Shown one piece after another: positions 40,349 to 48,900 of a stretch of 64,000 nt of DNA. Origin of the DNA: an uncultured bacterium. Its GTDB lineage: Bacteria; Verrucomicrobiota; Kiritimatiellia; CAIKKV01. The stretch lies in NCBI GenBank assembly GCA_938038445.1, contig CALHRZ010000014.1, forward strand, positions 1-64,000, read 5' to 3'. The notes under the pieces are model-generated. The model saw nothing but the letters and a program-made list of their open reading frames with translations. It searched no databases and was not told where the DNA came from. The position numbers were made by a program, and so were the translations under genes. Every line of letters starts with the position of its first letter. The first letter of the stretch is position 1.

Positions 40349-41479
40349 ATGACATTTGCCGACCCTCCCACCGACCTCTTTCACGGCCCGGGAAATCCCC
40401 GCAATTCGGAAGGTTCTTTCGTGACGCTGAAGGATGGAAGGATTTTGTTTGTCTGGAGCCGATTCCAGGGTGAGAGCGGCAGCGATCATGCGCCTGCTGT
40501 GCTGGCGGCGCGGATATCCTCGGATGGCGGCCGCACCTGGCCGCCGGCAACGGAACGGGTGGCGGTCGAAAATGCGGAGGGGTTCAACGTGATGAGCGTT
40601 TCGCTTCTTCGCCTTCACGATGGGCGTATTGCCCTTTTCTATCTGCGCAAGGACTCCCTCGAACAATGTCTGCCGATGGTCCGTTTTTCCACCGACGAAG
40701 GGCATGCGTGGAGCGACCCGGTGTGTTGCGCGACATGGCGCGGCTATTACGTGGTCAACAACGACCGAGTGATCCAGTTGCGCAACGGTCGGTTGCTGGT
40801 GCCCGCTGCCTGGCACCGGACCTATCAGCGGGTCGGCGAATCGACGCCCGTTGGAATTGACAGAAGAGGCCATTTCACCGTGTTCTATTCCGACGACGGC
40901 GGGAAATGCTGGCAAGAGGGACCGGAATGCTGGGCATTGCCCAGCGGAATTCACAGCCTCCAAGAACCGGGCGTGATCGAACGAAATGACGGAACGATTC
41001 TCGCCTGGTTTCGAACGACTACCGGCCGCCAGTGGTGGAGCATCTCGCGAACGGGCGGCGAAACATGGACGCTTCCCGCACCGTGGCGTTTTCGTTCGCC
41101 GTGTTCCCCCTTATCGCTCAAACGCATCCCGTCAACGGGCCACTGGTTGGCCATATGGAACGATGCGGCATGGGCGGTTCGGCGATGGGGGGAGGCCAAA
41201 CGGCTCATTTGGGGACGCTTGTCGGATCAAAGCTGGGGCCGAACGCCCCTTGCCGTGTCGATCAGCCGGAACGATGGAAAAAGGTGGGGACATTCCCGGA
41301 TCATCGAGTCGGAACCTGACCATGGGTACTGCTATACCGCTCTCCATTTCACCGAGGATGCCGTCCTTCTCGCCTACTGCTGCGGCGGCGGCATGCAAAG
41401 TACTGTTTTGCAGGATTTGCGAATCCGCCGAATCCCTCTTCAGTGGTTTTACGAGGGACGGAATGATTTGACCGCATGA
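40349..41479 (+). CDS. Sialidase/BNR Asp-box repeat protein
   Basis: This is a 376-residue six-bladed beta-propeller protein of the sialidase superfamily. Five Asp-box turns are spaced along it: SSDGGRTW (57-64), STDEGHAW (114-121), SDDGGKCW (181-188), SRTGGETW (233-240) and SRNDGKRW (306-313). An RNSEGSF N-terminal strand supplies the first arginine. It has no signal peptide, so it is cytoplasmic like its divergent GH2 partner. True exo-sialidases carry an Arg triad and a Tyr/Glu pair; Arg-rich candidates are present, but the triad is not confirmed. Sialic acid or another acidic sugar is therefore only a plausible substrate. The end overlaps lacI by 31 bases. Confidence 0.8.
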   Translation: MTFADPPTDLFHGPGNPRNSEGSFVTLKDGRILFVWSRFQGESGSDHAPAVLAARISSDGGRTWPPATERVAVENAEGFNVMSVSLLRLHDGRIALFYLRKDSLEQCLPMVRFSTDEGHAWSDPVCCATWRGYYVVNNDRVIQLRNGRLLVPAAWHRTYQRVGESTPVGIDRRGHFTVFYSDDGGKCWQEGPECWALPSGIHSLQEPGVIERNDGTILAWFRTTTGRQWWSISRTGGETWTLPAPWRFRSPCSPLSLKRIPSTGHWLAIWNDAAWAVRRWGEAKRLIWGRLSDQSWGRTPLAVSISRNDGKRWGHSRIIESEPDHGYCYTALHFTEDAVLLAYCCGGGMQSTVLQDLRIRRIPLQWFYEGRNDLTA

Positions 41480-42522
41480 GCGCCGCAGGAGCGGCGAACG
41501 ATCAGTTTTCCGGGGACCCGGATGAGCGGAGTGTCGAACGCTTGATCGCGTTCCTGAATTCGTTCGAGAAGCAGTTGGATCGCTTCCTGGGCCATCTTTT
41601 CGAAATCCTGGGCAACCGTCGTCAAAGGGGAATAGGCATATTCACCAATGACGGCATTGTCGAACCCTGTCAGAGCAATCTCTTCCGGAACGCGCACCCC
41701 GGCCTCCGCACAAGCGGCTAAGGCGCCGATGGCCCAGTCGTCATTGCTGAACAGAACTCCATTCGGTCGGTCAAGACGCGCGAGGATTTGTTCCATTGCG
41801 GCCTTTCCATTGGCATAAGGCGACATGATGTCGTTCGGTTCCCCAAAAAAGGCAACCTGTGCCTGCGAAGCCGTGAGACCGGCTTTTCGAGCCGCTTGGC
41901 GAAATCCGGCCACCCGCTCGAGGGTAGGCCAATTCACCGCGGAAGAGTGTCGCGGAGGAAGCGTTGGCACGACCAGTTCCAGCGTTCGATGCCCCAACGC
42001 CGCCATGTGGCGGACCAGCATGGCCATCCCTTGCTCGGCATCCACGCGAACTTGGGCGACACCCTTCATGCGGACGCCGCCGAGCGCCACGACGGGTATT
42101 TTATGCTGCTGAAACCGTTCCAGTTCCTCGGGAGGAAATGTGGCCGGCGGATCAATCAAGATCAACCCTTCCACCCTCAGGTCAAGCATCGTGGCGCATA
42201 TGATCTGAATCCCGCTTCCGGACCACTCTGAATCGCCCGCTAAAGGACGATAACCGGCGGCGACGATTGCCCGGGCGGCCGCCTGACTTTTGAGCACGGC
42301 GATCTGAAGCAACCCCGCATGCTGGATCATTCCGATGATTCCGCTCCGACCGCGCCGAATAACCTGCGCGTAGCGGTTGGGGATGTAACCCATTTCCTGC
42401 GCAATCTTCTGGACACGCTCCCGCGTTTGAGCGTTATATCGAGGAGACTGCCGGTTCAAAATATGCGAGATTGTACTAATCGAGAGGCCGGCTTTTTCCG
42501 CAATTTGCTTTAATGTGACCAT
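41449..42522 (-). CDS. LacI-family transcriptional regulator
   Basis: This 357-residue regulator has a canonical N-terminal helix-turn-helix (about 2-24; TLKQIAEKAGLSISTISHIL) and hinge helix (PNRYAQVIRRG). A periplasmic-binding-like effector domain follows (GIIGMIQHAGLLQIAVLK, LRVEGLILIDPP, EIALTGFDNAVIGEYAYSPL). The DNA-binding part is intact. It lies beside and convergent with the sialidase-like gene and probably controls the divergent GH2/sialidase promoters via the operator-like site at 40273-40284. The effector is likely a breakdown sugar. Its own promoter is listed separately and predicts a leaderless transcript. Confidence 0.93.
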   Translation of the reverse strand: MVTLKQIAEKAGLSISTISHILNRQSPRYNAQTRERVQKIAQEMGYIPNRYAQVIRRGRSGIIGMIQHAGLLQIAVLKSQAAARAIVAAGYRPLAGDSEWSGSGIQIICATMLDLRVEGLILIDPPATFPPEELERFQQHKIPVVALGGVRMKGVAQVRVDAEQGMAMLVRHMAALGHRTLELVVPTLPPRHSSAVNWPTLERVAGFRQAARKAGLTASQAQVAFFGEPNDIMSPYANGKAAMEQILARLDRPNGVLFSNDDWAIGALAACAEAGVRVPEEIALTGFDNAVIGEYAYSPLTTVAQDFEKMAQEAIQLLLERIQERDQAFDTPLIRVPGKLIVRRSCGAHAVKSFRPS

Positions 42523-42529
42523 GGGTCAA

Positions 42530-42558
42530 ACTATAAAAAACAATTCCGAATGTGACAA
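42530..42558 (-). promoter_or_regulatory. Promoter of the lacI-type gene, predicted leaderless
   Basis: On the minus strand TTGTCA (42553-42558) and TATAGT (42530-42535) are separated by 17 bases, each matching five of six positions. Transcription would start at about 42523, one base before the ATG at 42522, so the mRNA would have essentially no leader. Confidence 0.55.
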
Positions 42559-42594
42559 CAAGGAAATCTCATATGCGAAAACACTTGCGATTCT

Positions 42595-42776
42595 GAACAG
42601 GGTGTGCGATCTTATCGCATCCGTAGGGAAAACGGAAGTCCGTGAGAAACGGACGCGGTCCCGCCGCTGTAACCGGCTACTGGCCTTTTGACAGCCACTG
42701 TTTGCATGTGCAAATGGGAAGGGAAAGGGCCGGGTTAAAACCGGAAGCCAGAAGACGTTCCCAGCGGTGTTCAACC
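42595..42776 (+). ncRNA. Cobalamin riboswitch
   Basis: This is a structured leader of the B12-operon mRNA. Diagnostic elements appear in order: GGGAA at about 42626, CGGAAGTCCGTGAGAAACGG, GTCCCGCCGCTGTAA at about 42658-42672, a variable region, and the B12 box AGCCAGAAGAC (42746-42756). The element binds a cobamide and reduces expression of the downstream genes. The exact 5' boundary is approximate. A single element preceding eleven colinear genes suggests that the whole operon responds to intracellular B12. Confidence 0.93.
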
Positions 42777-42777
42777 C

Positions 42778-42796
42778 CTCTTTCGAAAGAAAAGAG
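42778..42796 (+). promoter_or_regulatory. Candidate anti-RBS hairpin of the riboswitch
   Basis: CTCTTT (42778-42783) can pair with AAAGAG (42791-42796), which abuts the GTG start at 42798. The perfect palindrome TCTTTCGAAAGA (42779-42790) is an alternative stem. Sequestering the ribosome-binding site this way would fit translational control; no terminator-like T-run follows. Confidence 0.4.
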
Positions 42797-42797
42797 A

Positions 42798-43688
42798 GTG
42801 AGTGTTCGCTTTTTTTCTTTGATGGCCAGTGTGCTTCTCGCTGCGACGGGCTGTCGCCGCGCACCCTTTCAGGACGCCGGTGAAGCCGCGAGCACGCCGC
42901 CCCGGCTTGTATCCCTCGCTCCGAACCTTACGGAAATCCTCTTTGCGGTCGGCGCCGGGGATCGGATTGTCGGCCGCACCGCGGCTTGCGATTATCCGCC
43001 GGAGGTCGAACGCATTCCCATCGTGGGCGACTTTGGCGCGCCTTCCTTCGAAAAATTGATCCAGTTGAAACCGACGGCTATTCTCTATGCGGACCTTGAA
43101 GATCGGACGCTCCCCGAACGGCTGCGTGCGGCGGGGCTTCAACCGGTTGGAATTCCTTGCCTCACGCTGGATGATATTTCCGCAGCGATGGAACAGATCG
43201 CAATCCTGGCCGGCCGGGAAGAAACTGGGCGAGCCGCTGCCGCCCAATTCCGGGAGAAGGTGGCGCAGGAACGGCGTCGAGCAGCGGGTTATTTGCGCAA
43301 ACCGCGCGTTTATGTGGAATATTGGGGCGATCCCCTCTATTCAGCCGGTCGGGGGTCCTTCGTCTCCGAACTGGTCGCGCTGGCCGGCGGGACGAATCTC
43401 GGGGATGAAATCGCCGCGCCCTATTTCCAAGCTTCCCCGGAGTGGGTTTTGGCGCGAGATCCCGAAGTAATTCTCTGTCTCTATCATCTAACCGACGGTT
43501 CACCTATCGAACGTATTCGTTCCCGCCGGGCGTGGCAGAATGTGCGAGCGGTGCGCGAAGGACGCCTTTGCGCCGATTTGGACGTCAATTGCATCCTCCG
43601 ACCCGGACCGCGCGTGTTGGAAGGCGTTCGACAACTTCGGCGGTGTCTCCAGCCTGATGACCAACAAGCTCCCCTCACTATCCCATGA
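42798..43688 (+). CDS. btuF: Vitamin B12 ABC transporter substrate-binding protein BtuF
   Basis: This is a 296-residue periplasmic lipoprotein of class III binding proteins (two lobes joined by a helix), which hands corrinoids to BtuCD. A short signal ends at LLAATGC (putative lipidated Cys19). The mature protein starts PPRLVSLAPNLTEILFAVGAG and continues with RTAACDYP, IPIVGDFG and FEKLIQLKPTAILY, the family's landmarks. A longer frame reaches 42642 but runs through the riboswitch, so the GTG at 42798 (AGAAAAGAGA upstream) is preferred; an ATG at 42822 would lose part of the signal. The end overlaps cobT (ATGA). Confidence 0.9.
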   Translation: MSVRFFSLMASVLLAATGCRRAPFQDAGEAASTPPRLVSLAPNLTEILFAVGAGDRIVGRTAACDYPPEVERIPIVGDFGAPSFEKLIQLKPTAILYADLEDRTLPERLRAAGLQPVGIPCLTLDDISAAMEQIAILAGREETGRAAAAQFREKVAQERRRAAGYLRKPRVYVEYWGDPLYSAGRGSFVSELVALAGGTNLGDEIAAPYFQASPEWVLARDPEVILCLYHLTDGSPIERIRSRRAWQNVRAVREGRLCADLDVNCILRPGPRVLEGVRQLRRCLQPDDQQAPLTIP

Positions 43689-44722
43689 ACTCCATCTCCA
43701 TCCCCCCGCTTGACCGCACGGCCATGGCGAAAGCCCGCGATCGGCATCGCCGCCTTACCAAACCCCCGGGCAGTCTGGGGCGGCTGGAGGAACTCGGCAT
43801 CTGGTTGGCGGGGGTGACGGGGCGCTGCCCGCCGCCGGTCCCGATGCGGAAGGCCGTGCTGGTGTTCGCAGCCGATCACGGTGTTGCAGCGCACGGAATC
43901 AGCATTGCACCGCCGGAGGTGACTCGGTTGATGACCCTGAATTTCGCGGCATCCGGCGCGGCAATTAATGTATTGTGCCATCAGGTCGGCGCTCGGATGC
44001 AGGTGGTGGATGTCGGAATTCTCACCGACCTTCCTCCTCAGCGGAGGTTGCTGATGTCGAAAATCCGTCGGGGAACGGCTGACCTTTCCGAGGGGCCCGC
44101 GATGACCCGCAAGGAGGCCCGGGAGGCACTTCGAATCGGTGCATCGTGCGTGGAACAGGAAATCGAGGCCGGTTTGGACCTTTTGGCGCTCGGGGAGATG
44201 GGAATCGGCAATACCACACCCGCCACGGCAATGATTTGCGCCTTGACAGGTGGTTCGCCACGGGAAGTTGCCGGCCCGGGAACGGGAATCGGAAAGGACC
44301 GGTTGGAGAAAAAGATCGCTCTTCTTGAAAAGAGCCTCGCCGTCAACCAACCCGATCCTTCCGATCCTCTGGATGTATTAACCAAGGTCGGCGGTCTGGA
44401 AATTGCCGCAATGGCGGGCGCCATGCGACGAGCGGCCGAAGCCCGCGTGCCCGTCGTTTTGGATGGTTTCATCGCCGGCGCCGCCGCCCTGGCCGCTGTA
44501 GGGATGGACCCGGCTGTTCGTGACTATCTGGCCGCCGGCCATCGTTCCGCCGAACCCGGCCACGAGAGGGTTCTTTGCCATCTGGGCATGAAACCGCTTC
44601 TCGATCTGGACATGCGTTTGGGGGAGGGGACCGGCGCGGCGCTCGCCATGCCGATCCTCGAGGCCGCGGCACGTATTTTGAGCGAAATGGCAACCTTTGA
44701 AGAAGCCGGGATTCCTCTGTGA
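43685..44722 (+). CDS. cobT: Nicotinate-nucleotide--dimethylbenzimidazole phosphoribosyltransferase
   Basis: This 345-residue cytosolic enzyme transfers ribose phosphate from nicotinate mononucleotide to a lower-ligand base such as dimethylbenzimidazole, giving alpha-ribazole phosphate. It is full length and carries the family landmarks: TKPPGSLGRLEELG (25-38), VFAADHGVAAHGIS (60-73), EMGIGNTTPATA (171-182) and the catalytic Glu314 in RLGEGTGAA. It overlaps both neighbours by four bases. The choice of base is not readable from sequence, and no BluB is in the window. Confidence 0.96.
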   Translation: MNSISIPPLDRTAMAKARDRHRRLTKPPGSLGRLEELGIWLAGVTGRCPPPVPMRKAVLVFAADHGVAAHGISIAPPEVTRLMTLNFAASGAAINVLCHQVGARMQVVDVGILTDLPPQRRLLMSKIRRGTADLSEGPAMTRKEAREALRIGASCVEQEIEAGLDLLALGEMGIGNTTPATAMICALTGGSPREVAGPGTGIGKDRLEKKIALLEKSLAVNQPDPSDPLDVLTKVGGLEIAAMAGAMRRAAEARVPVVLDGFIAGAAALAAVGMDPAVRDYLAAGHRSAEPGHERVLCHLGMKPLLDLDMRLGEGTGAALAMPILEAAARILSEMATFEEAGIPL

Positions 44723-45531
44723 CCGCTGGACTCTTCGCCCAAATCCGACGGGAAACGGATCGATTCCGCGCCGCCCTGTCCCTCCTCACCCGCATTCCAA
44801 TCGGACCCGTTCCCGAAGGCTCCATCATGCCTTGGGGTCAACTGGCTCCTTGTTATCCTTGGGTGGGCTTGTTGATCGGACTGATCCTCGCGGCTGCAGC
44901 GACCGCCCTGAATTGGTTCTCGCCCGGGACGCCTTTTCTCAATTCCATTCTCCTCCTCGCGCTTTGGATTGGCATCACAGGAGGACTTCATTTGGACGGC
45001 TGGGCTGATTGCGCGGACGGCCTCTTCACGCCCGTGCCGCCCGCCCGCCGTCTAGAAATCATGTCCGATCCCCGCCTCGGCGCGTTTGGTGTGATGGGCC
45101 TGTCGCTGCTGCTTTTGCTCAAGACATCCGCGTTGATGCACGGCATGGTTATTCTGATCGGGCGGTGGAACGCGCGAGGAATTGCCTTCGCCCTGATCCC
45201 GTTTCTTCTCGCTCCATTGGTCGGACGGTCGGCGGCTATTCTCGTGCTGCTTGATTCCGCGATCCCCACAGCCCGCCCTGGCGGGATGGGCGACTTCGCG
45301 CGTCGGGGCCTTCCCGCAAATAGGACCCTCCTTTCCCTCGGCGCGGCTTTGCTGACGTGTCTTTTTGGCCGGTGGAGGGGGATCGCCATGGCTCTCATCG
45401 GCACGGCCGTCGGTTGGGGATTCGCCCGCTGGGCCAAGGGGCGTGTGGGTGGAATCACCGGCGACGTGCTCGGCGGTGTCATTGAACTCGGGGAAACGGC
45501 GGCACTTGCCGCCGCGGTATGGGGGAACTAA
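44719..45531 (+). CDS. cobS: Adenosylcobinamide-GDP ribazoletransferase
   Basis: This 270-residue polytopic inner-membrane enzyme joins adenosylcobinamide-GDP with alpha-ribazole (phosphate) to complete the nucleotide loop. The conserved GGLHLDGWADCADGLF (about 94-109), followed by RRLEIMSDPRLGAFGVMGL, is the metal-binding catalytic region. Further hydrophobic spans continue to the C-terminus. CobT and CobU, which supply its substrates, are encoded on either side. No separate CobC phosphatase gene is seen, so this enzyme may make the 5'-phosphate product. Confidence 0.96.
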   Translation: MTAGLFAQIRRETDRFRAALSLLTRIPIGPVPEGSIMPWGQLAPCYPWVGLLIGLILAAAATALNWFSPGTPFLNSILLLALWIGITGGLHLDGWADCADGLFTPVPPARRLEIMSDPRLGAFGVMGLSLLLLLKTSALMHGMVILIGRWNARGIAFALIPFLLAPLVGRSAAILVLLDSAIPTARPGGMGDFARRGLPANRTLLSLGAALLTCLFGRWRGIAMALIGTAVGWGFARWAKGRVGGITGDVLGGVIELGETAALAAAVWGN

Positions 45532-45534
45532 CCC

Positions 45535-46329
45535 ATGCTTCGTCTGGGCGCTCCCTCTTATTTGATCCCAGCCGACCTCCTGGCGAATGTGGATTTTATC
45601 ATCGGTCTCGACGCCGGCATTTCGGATATCCAACTGCTCCTTTTTGAAAGCGATGAATACGGCACGAACTTCCCCGCGCCGGCCGTCATTCGCGAACTGA
45701 CCCAACGCGCCGCCGATCACAACCTCAGTTATTCTGTCCATTTGCCTCTTGACCTGGCCTTGTCCAACGCAAAGGACCGGCAACGTTCGGAAGCCATTAT
45801 GCGAAGAGCCATCGAAAGCACCCGGGCGCTGGATCCCATCGGGTACACTCTTCACCTTGATGGGAGCCTGCTTGCTCCGCCGTGGGGAGCTTGTTCGCAC
45901 ATGCCGATGAGCCTCCTCGAATGGCGATCGGCTGCGGCCGATCTGCTAGGTCGAGCCACGGAATGGTGCGGTGCGGCCGAGCGTCTCTGTGTCGAAAATC
46001 TGGAAGGATGGGACCCCGCCGCCTTCGAACCCCTTCTCGTCCAAACGGGCGTTTCGCGAACGGCCGATATCGGGCATCTGTGGGTAACAGGCTGCGACCC
46101 CGTCGTCACGTTAAAGTCCTGGCAGAGCGCGACCCGCCTTGTTCATCTACACGGGGTAGGGGAACGGGATCATCAGTCGCTCCTGCGCATGGATCGGAAC
46201 GTCGTCAAAGCGGTCACCCAATATCTCGCCGGGGAGTTCGACGGCGTCGTCACCCTGGAAATCTTCGAGATAACCGCGTTCCGGGAATCCCTCGATCTCG
46301 TGCGGGCTATCGAGGGCACACTGCCATGA
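45535..46329 (+). CDS. cbiR: CbiR-type cobamide-remodelling phosphodiesterase (predicted)
   Basis: This is a 264-residue TIM-barrel protein of the AP-endonuclease-2/sugar-phosphate-isomerase superfamily. The barrel shows metal-ligand-type residues on successive strands: VHLP (His69), TLHLDG (His107), CVENLEG (Glu154), ADIGHLW (Asp178, His181), HLHGV (His204, His206) and LEIF (Glu242). CbiR of Akkermansia muciniphila belongs to this superfamily, sits with cobT/cobS/cobU genes, and hydrolyses the phosphoribosyl bond of imported cobamides so that the lower ligand can be exchanged. The same location, size and fold make this the best assignment. A generic sugar isomerase cannot be excluded without alignment. 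It overlaps cobU by four bases. Confidence 0.75.
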   Translation: MLRLGAPSYLIPADLLANVDFIIGLDAGISDIQLLLFESDEYGTNFPAPAVIRELTQRAADHNLSYSVHLPLDLALSNAKDRQRSEAIMRRAIESTRALDPIGYTLHLDGSLLAPPWGACSHMPMSLLEWRSAAADLLGRATEWCGAAERLCVENLEGWDPAAFEPLLVQTGVSRTADIGHLWVTGCDPVVTLKSWQSATRLVHLHGVGERDHQSLLRMDRNVVKAVTQYLAGEFDGVVTLEIFEITAFRESLDLVRAIEGTLP

Positions 46330-46913
46330 AGCCGAAGAATCCGAGTCGGTTTCTATTCGTGTTGGGCGGAGCCCGAAGCGGAAAAAGCGCGTGGGCGCAG
46401 TGCGAAGCTCGCAAACGCGGGGGGCGTGCGGTGCTCTTCATCGCAACCGCGCTTCCCCACGATAAGGAAATGAAACGCCGAATTGCTCGGCACCGCCGCG
46501 ACCGGGCCGCCTTCGGCTGGGCAACATGGGAAGCCGTCGAGGGATCATTGGCCGAGGGGCTATCCGCAGTTTGGAAATCATCCTACCGCCTGATTCTGCT
46601 CGATTGTGCCACATTGTGGATCAGCCGTCTTCTATGCGAGGCCGGCGGATCCCGGACGGAAAAGGAAATCGAGACCCGAATCGAGATCGAGACTAAGGCC
46701 TTTTTAAGAGCATGGAAACAAACGATGGCCGATCTGATCATCGTGAGCAATGAAGTGGGAATGGGTCTCGTTCCAGAACGCCCACTGGGACGGCTGTTCC
46801 GCGATATCCAGGGCCGCTTCAATCAGCGCCTCGCGGCCGAAGCCGACGAGGTGGTGCTGTTGGTCGCGGGCCTTCCCCTTTGGCTGAAACGTCACCGAAA
46901 GGAATCCTCATGA
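46326..46913 (+). CDS. cobU: Adenosylcobinamide kinase/guanylyltransferase
   Basis: This 195-residue bifunctional enzyme phosphorylates adenosylcobinamide and then forms the GDP adduct used by CobS. The Walker A motif GGARSGKS is at 14-21. The guanylylated histidine lies in RRIARHRRDRA (His56). VSNEVGMGLVPE and RLFRDIQGRFNQRLAAEADEV complete the signature. The ATG at 46326 overlaps the cbiR stop; an open frame running further upstream lies inside that gene. The stop overlaps the receptor gene start (ATGA). Confidence 0.95.
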   Translation: MKPKNPSRFLFVLGGARSGKSAWAQCEARKRGGRAVLFIATALPHDKEMKRRIARHRRDRAAFGWATWEAVEGSLAEGLSAVWKSSYRLILLDCATLWISRLLCEAGGSRTEKEIETRIEIETKAFLRAWKQTMADLIIVSNEVGMGLVPERPLGRLFRDIQGRFNQRLAAEADEVVLLVAGLPLWLKRHRKESS

Positions 46914-48889
46914 AACGGATCAATGAGTATCGCCAAACCCTGGCGATCGCGTTGCTGAGTGCCGGCGTGCTCCGAGCGCAGACGGGCGAAGTGGTCGTCA
47001 CGGCAACGCGAGGATGGGCGGACCCGAACCGCGTGCCGGGCAGTGTGACGGTGATTAGCGGGGACGAAATCAACCGCGGCGGTTTCCGTGTGCTGCCGGA
47101 TGTGCTTCAAGATACTCCGGGTCTCTGGATTCGATCGCAGGGAGGTCCCTTGGCCGAGGTGAGCCTTCGAGGATCGGGAGAAAATACAATGGGCCGCGTG
47201 CTTGTTCTCCTGGATGGCCGCCGGCTCAACAATCCCGACATGGCTGCGCTGAACTGGCTCCAGATCCCCATGAACTCCGTCGAGCGTATCGAGGTGTTTC
47301 GAGGACCTCAATCCGTTCTCTACGGCGATTTTGCCGAAAGCGGGGTAATTCACATCCGGACACGGCCGGGAACCGAAGAATCGCGTGCGGACGCCTCCCT
47401 TGTCTTTGGCTCCGACCGAACCGCTATTGTACGGGGCGGTGCCTCAGGCCGGCTGCCGAAATTTCCCCTTTACGGATCGGCTCAGGGTGAATGGCAGACA
47501 ACCGACGGCTGGCGCGATCGTTCCGCGTACAAGGGCGGGGGAGCCGGCGGACGGTTCGGATGGGCCCCCACGCCTAACGCCGACCTTCAAATCAACGGTT
47601 CGTTTTACGCCAATGACTACGAACTCCCCGGCTGGTTGACCCGTTCCGAGATGGAACAAAACCCCCGCATGTCCCGGTTCCCCAGCGATGAAGCGCGATC
47701 CTGGAACGGTGCAATGGGTGGCGACTATCGCTTCGAGTGGGCGCAGGGGCCGCGGTTGGAGGTATCGACGGGATGGACCCGCCGCCGAACCGAATCGGAC
47801 ATGACGAGTTGGAGCGCATTCACCGACACTGATACCGATCTCTTTTCCATCCTGCCCCGCCTCTGGATCGCCTGGCCTTCCCATGGAACGGTCGCACACC
47901 GGACGTTGCTGGGCGCCGACGGCTACGTGGATCGGTTGAGGGTGAACCGCTACGCAGAAATTAGCCGGGGTGCTCAATGGATGACCGCAGAGCTCCAGCG
48001 AACGACAGTGGGGAGCTATTTCCGGCACGAGGTGGAAACAGGACCATACTGGATTTGGCACGCCGGGCTCCGATTGGAACAATCGCAGCTCGATGCGGAA
48101 GGGAACGCCGGCGGTCGGTCGGTGCTGGACGATGCCGCAACGCACGCGGGATGGGCTTGGGAAGTCGGAACCACCTGGGCGTTCGAAAGGGGCAGCAAAT
48201 TGTTTTGGCGTGCGAACCGCGTCTATCGCTATCCCATGCTCGACGAACAGGTCAGTTATTATGGGTACGGCACCGACGCCCTCTATGGGGACTTAGAGGC
48301 GGAAAAGGGATGGGCCACGGAAGCCGGATTGGAATGGCAACTAATCCCAACGCTGCAAGCCGGTGTCACCGCCTTCATCCTCGCCATGCAGGATGAGGTT
48401 GCATGGGACCCTGTGGCCTGGCGAAATGCAAACCTTGACCAAACACGCCGCGAAGGGTTGGAAGCCTGGGCCGAATGGCAGTGGAGCCGGTTCCTCATCG
48501 CACGCGGCGGCTATACGTTTACCGACGCGACCTTTACCGACGGGCCGAATGCCGGTCGAGAAGTGCCGCTCGTATCCCGGCATGTGGCGCAGCTCCGTTT
48601 CACGGCGCGATGGCCCCGCTGCCTGGAAACCCGATTCGCGATTCGACATGCTGCCTCCGCTTGGGTGGGAGGAGATTATGCGAACACACGCGAAAAAATG
48701 AACGCTTATACCGTGGGAGATGTGATGGTGCAATACCAACCGGAAGAACAGGCGTGGTCGCTTTTCGTGGCCGTGGAAAATGTCTGGGATGAACGGTATG
48801 CCACCCTGGCCTATCGGGGCTTCCCAGACGATGGGTATTATCCTTCCCCCGGACGTCAATGGCGGGCCGGTCTCAATTGGATGTTTTGA
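46910..48889 (+). CDS. btuB: TonB-dependent vitamin B12 outer-membrane receptor BtuB
   Basis: This 659-residue outer-membrane barrel imports corrinoids across the outer membrane. It has a signal peptide (1-24) and the TonB box EVVVTATR near the mature N-terminus. A plug domain follows (VPGSVTVISGDEINRGG, DVLQDTPGLWIRSQGG, VSLRGSGENT, RVLVLLDGRR). The barrel ends in the aromatic LNWMF, whose terminal Phe is the outer-membrane targeting residue. The substrate is inferred from the riboswitch-controlled B12 operon. The ATG at 46910 overlaps the cobU stop and has AAAGGAA upstream; a longer frame starts in cobU and is rejected. Confidence 0.93.
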   Translation: MKRINEYRQTLAIALLSAGVLRAQTGEVVVTATRGWADPNRVPGSVTVISGDEINRGGFRVLPDVLQDTPGLWIRSQGGPLAEVSLRGSGENTMGRVLVLLDGRRLNNPDMAALNWLQIPMNSVERIEVFRGPQSVLYGDFAESGVIHIRTRPGTEESRADASLVFGSDRTAIVRGGASGRLPKFPLYGSAQGEWQTTDGWRDRSAYKGGGAGGRFGWAPTPNADLQINGSFYANDYELPGWLTRSEMEQNPRMSRFPSDEARSWNGAMGGDYRFEWAQGPRLEVSTGWTRRRTESDMTSWSAFTDTDTDLFSILPRLWIAWPSHGTVAHRTLLGADGYVDRLRVNRYAEISRGAQWMTAELQRTTVGSYFRHEVETGPYWIWHAGLRLEQSQLDAEGNAGGRSVLDDAATHAGWAWEVGTTWAFERGSKLFWRANRVYRYPMLDEQVSYYGYGTDALYGDLEAEKGWATEAGLEWQLIPTLQAGVTAFILAMQDEVAWDPVAWRNANLDQTRREGLEAWAEWQWSRFLIARGGYTFTDATFTDGPNAGREVPLVSRHVAQLRFTARWPRCLETRFAIRHAASAWVGGDYANTREKMNAYTVGDVMVQYQPEEQAWSLFVAVENVWDERYATLAYRGFPDDGYYPSPGRQWRAGLNWMF

Positions 48890-48900
48890 AAGGTCATGCG

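Noticed and set aside
42642-42797. Upstream extension of btuF
   Set aside because: The frame is open but crosses the riboswitch core and would add a non-signal N-terminus; the GTG at 42798 gives a proper lipoprotein signal.
45882-46325. Upstream extension of cobU
   Set aside because: This Arg-rich stretch lies inside the cbiR-like gene in another frame. CobU homology begins at the ATG at 46326.
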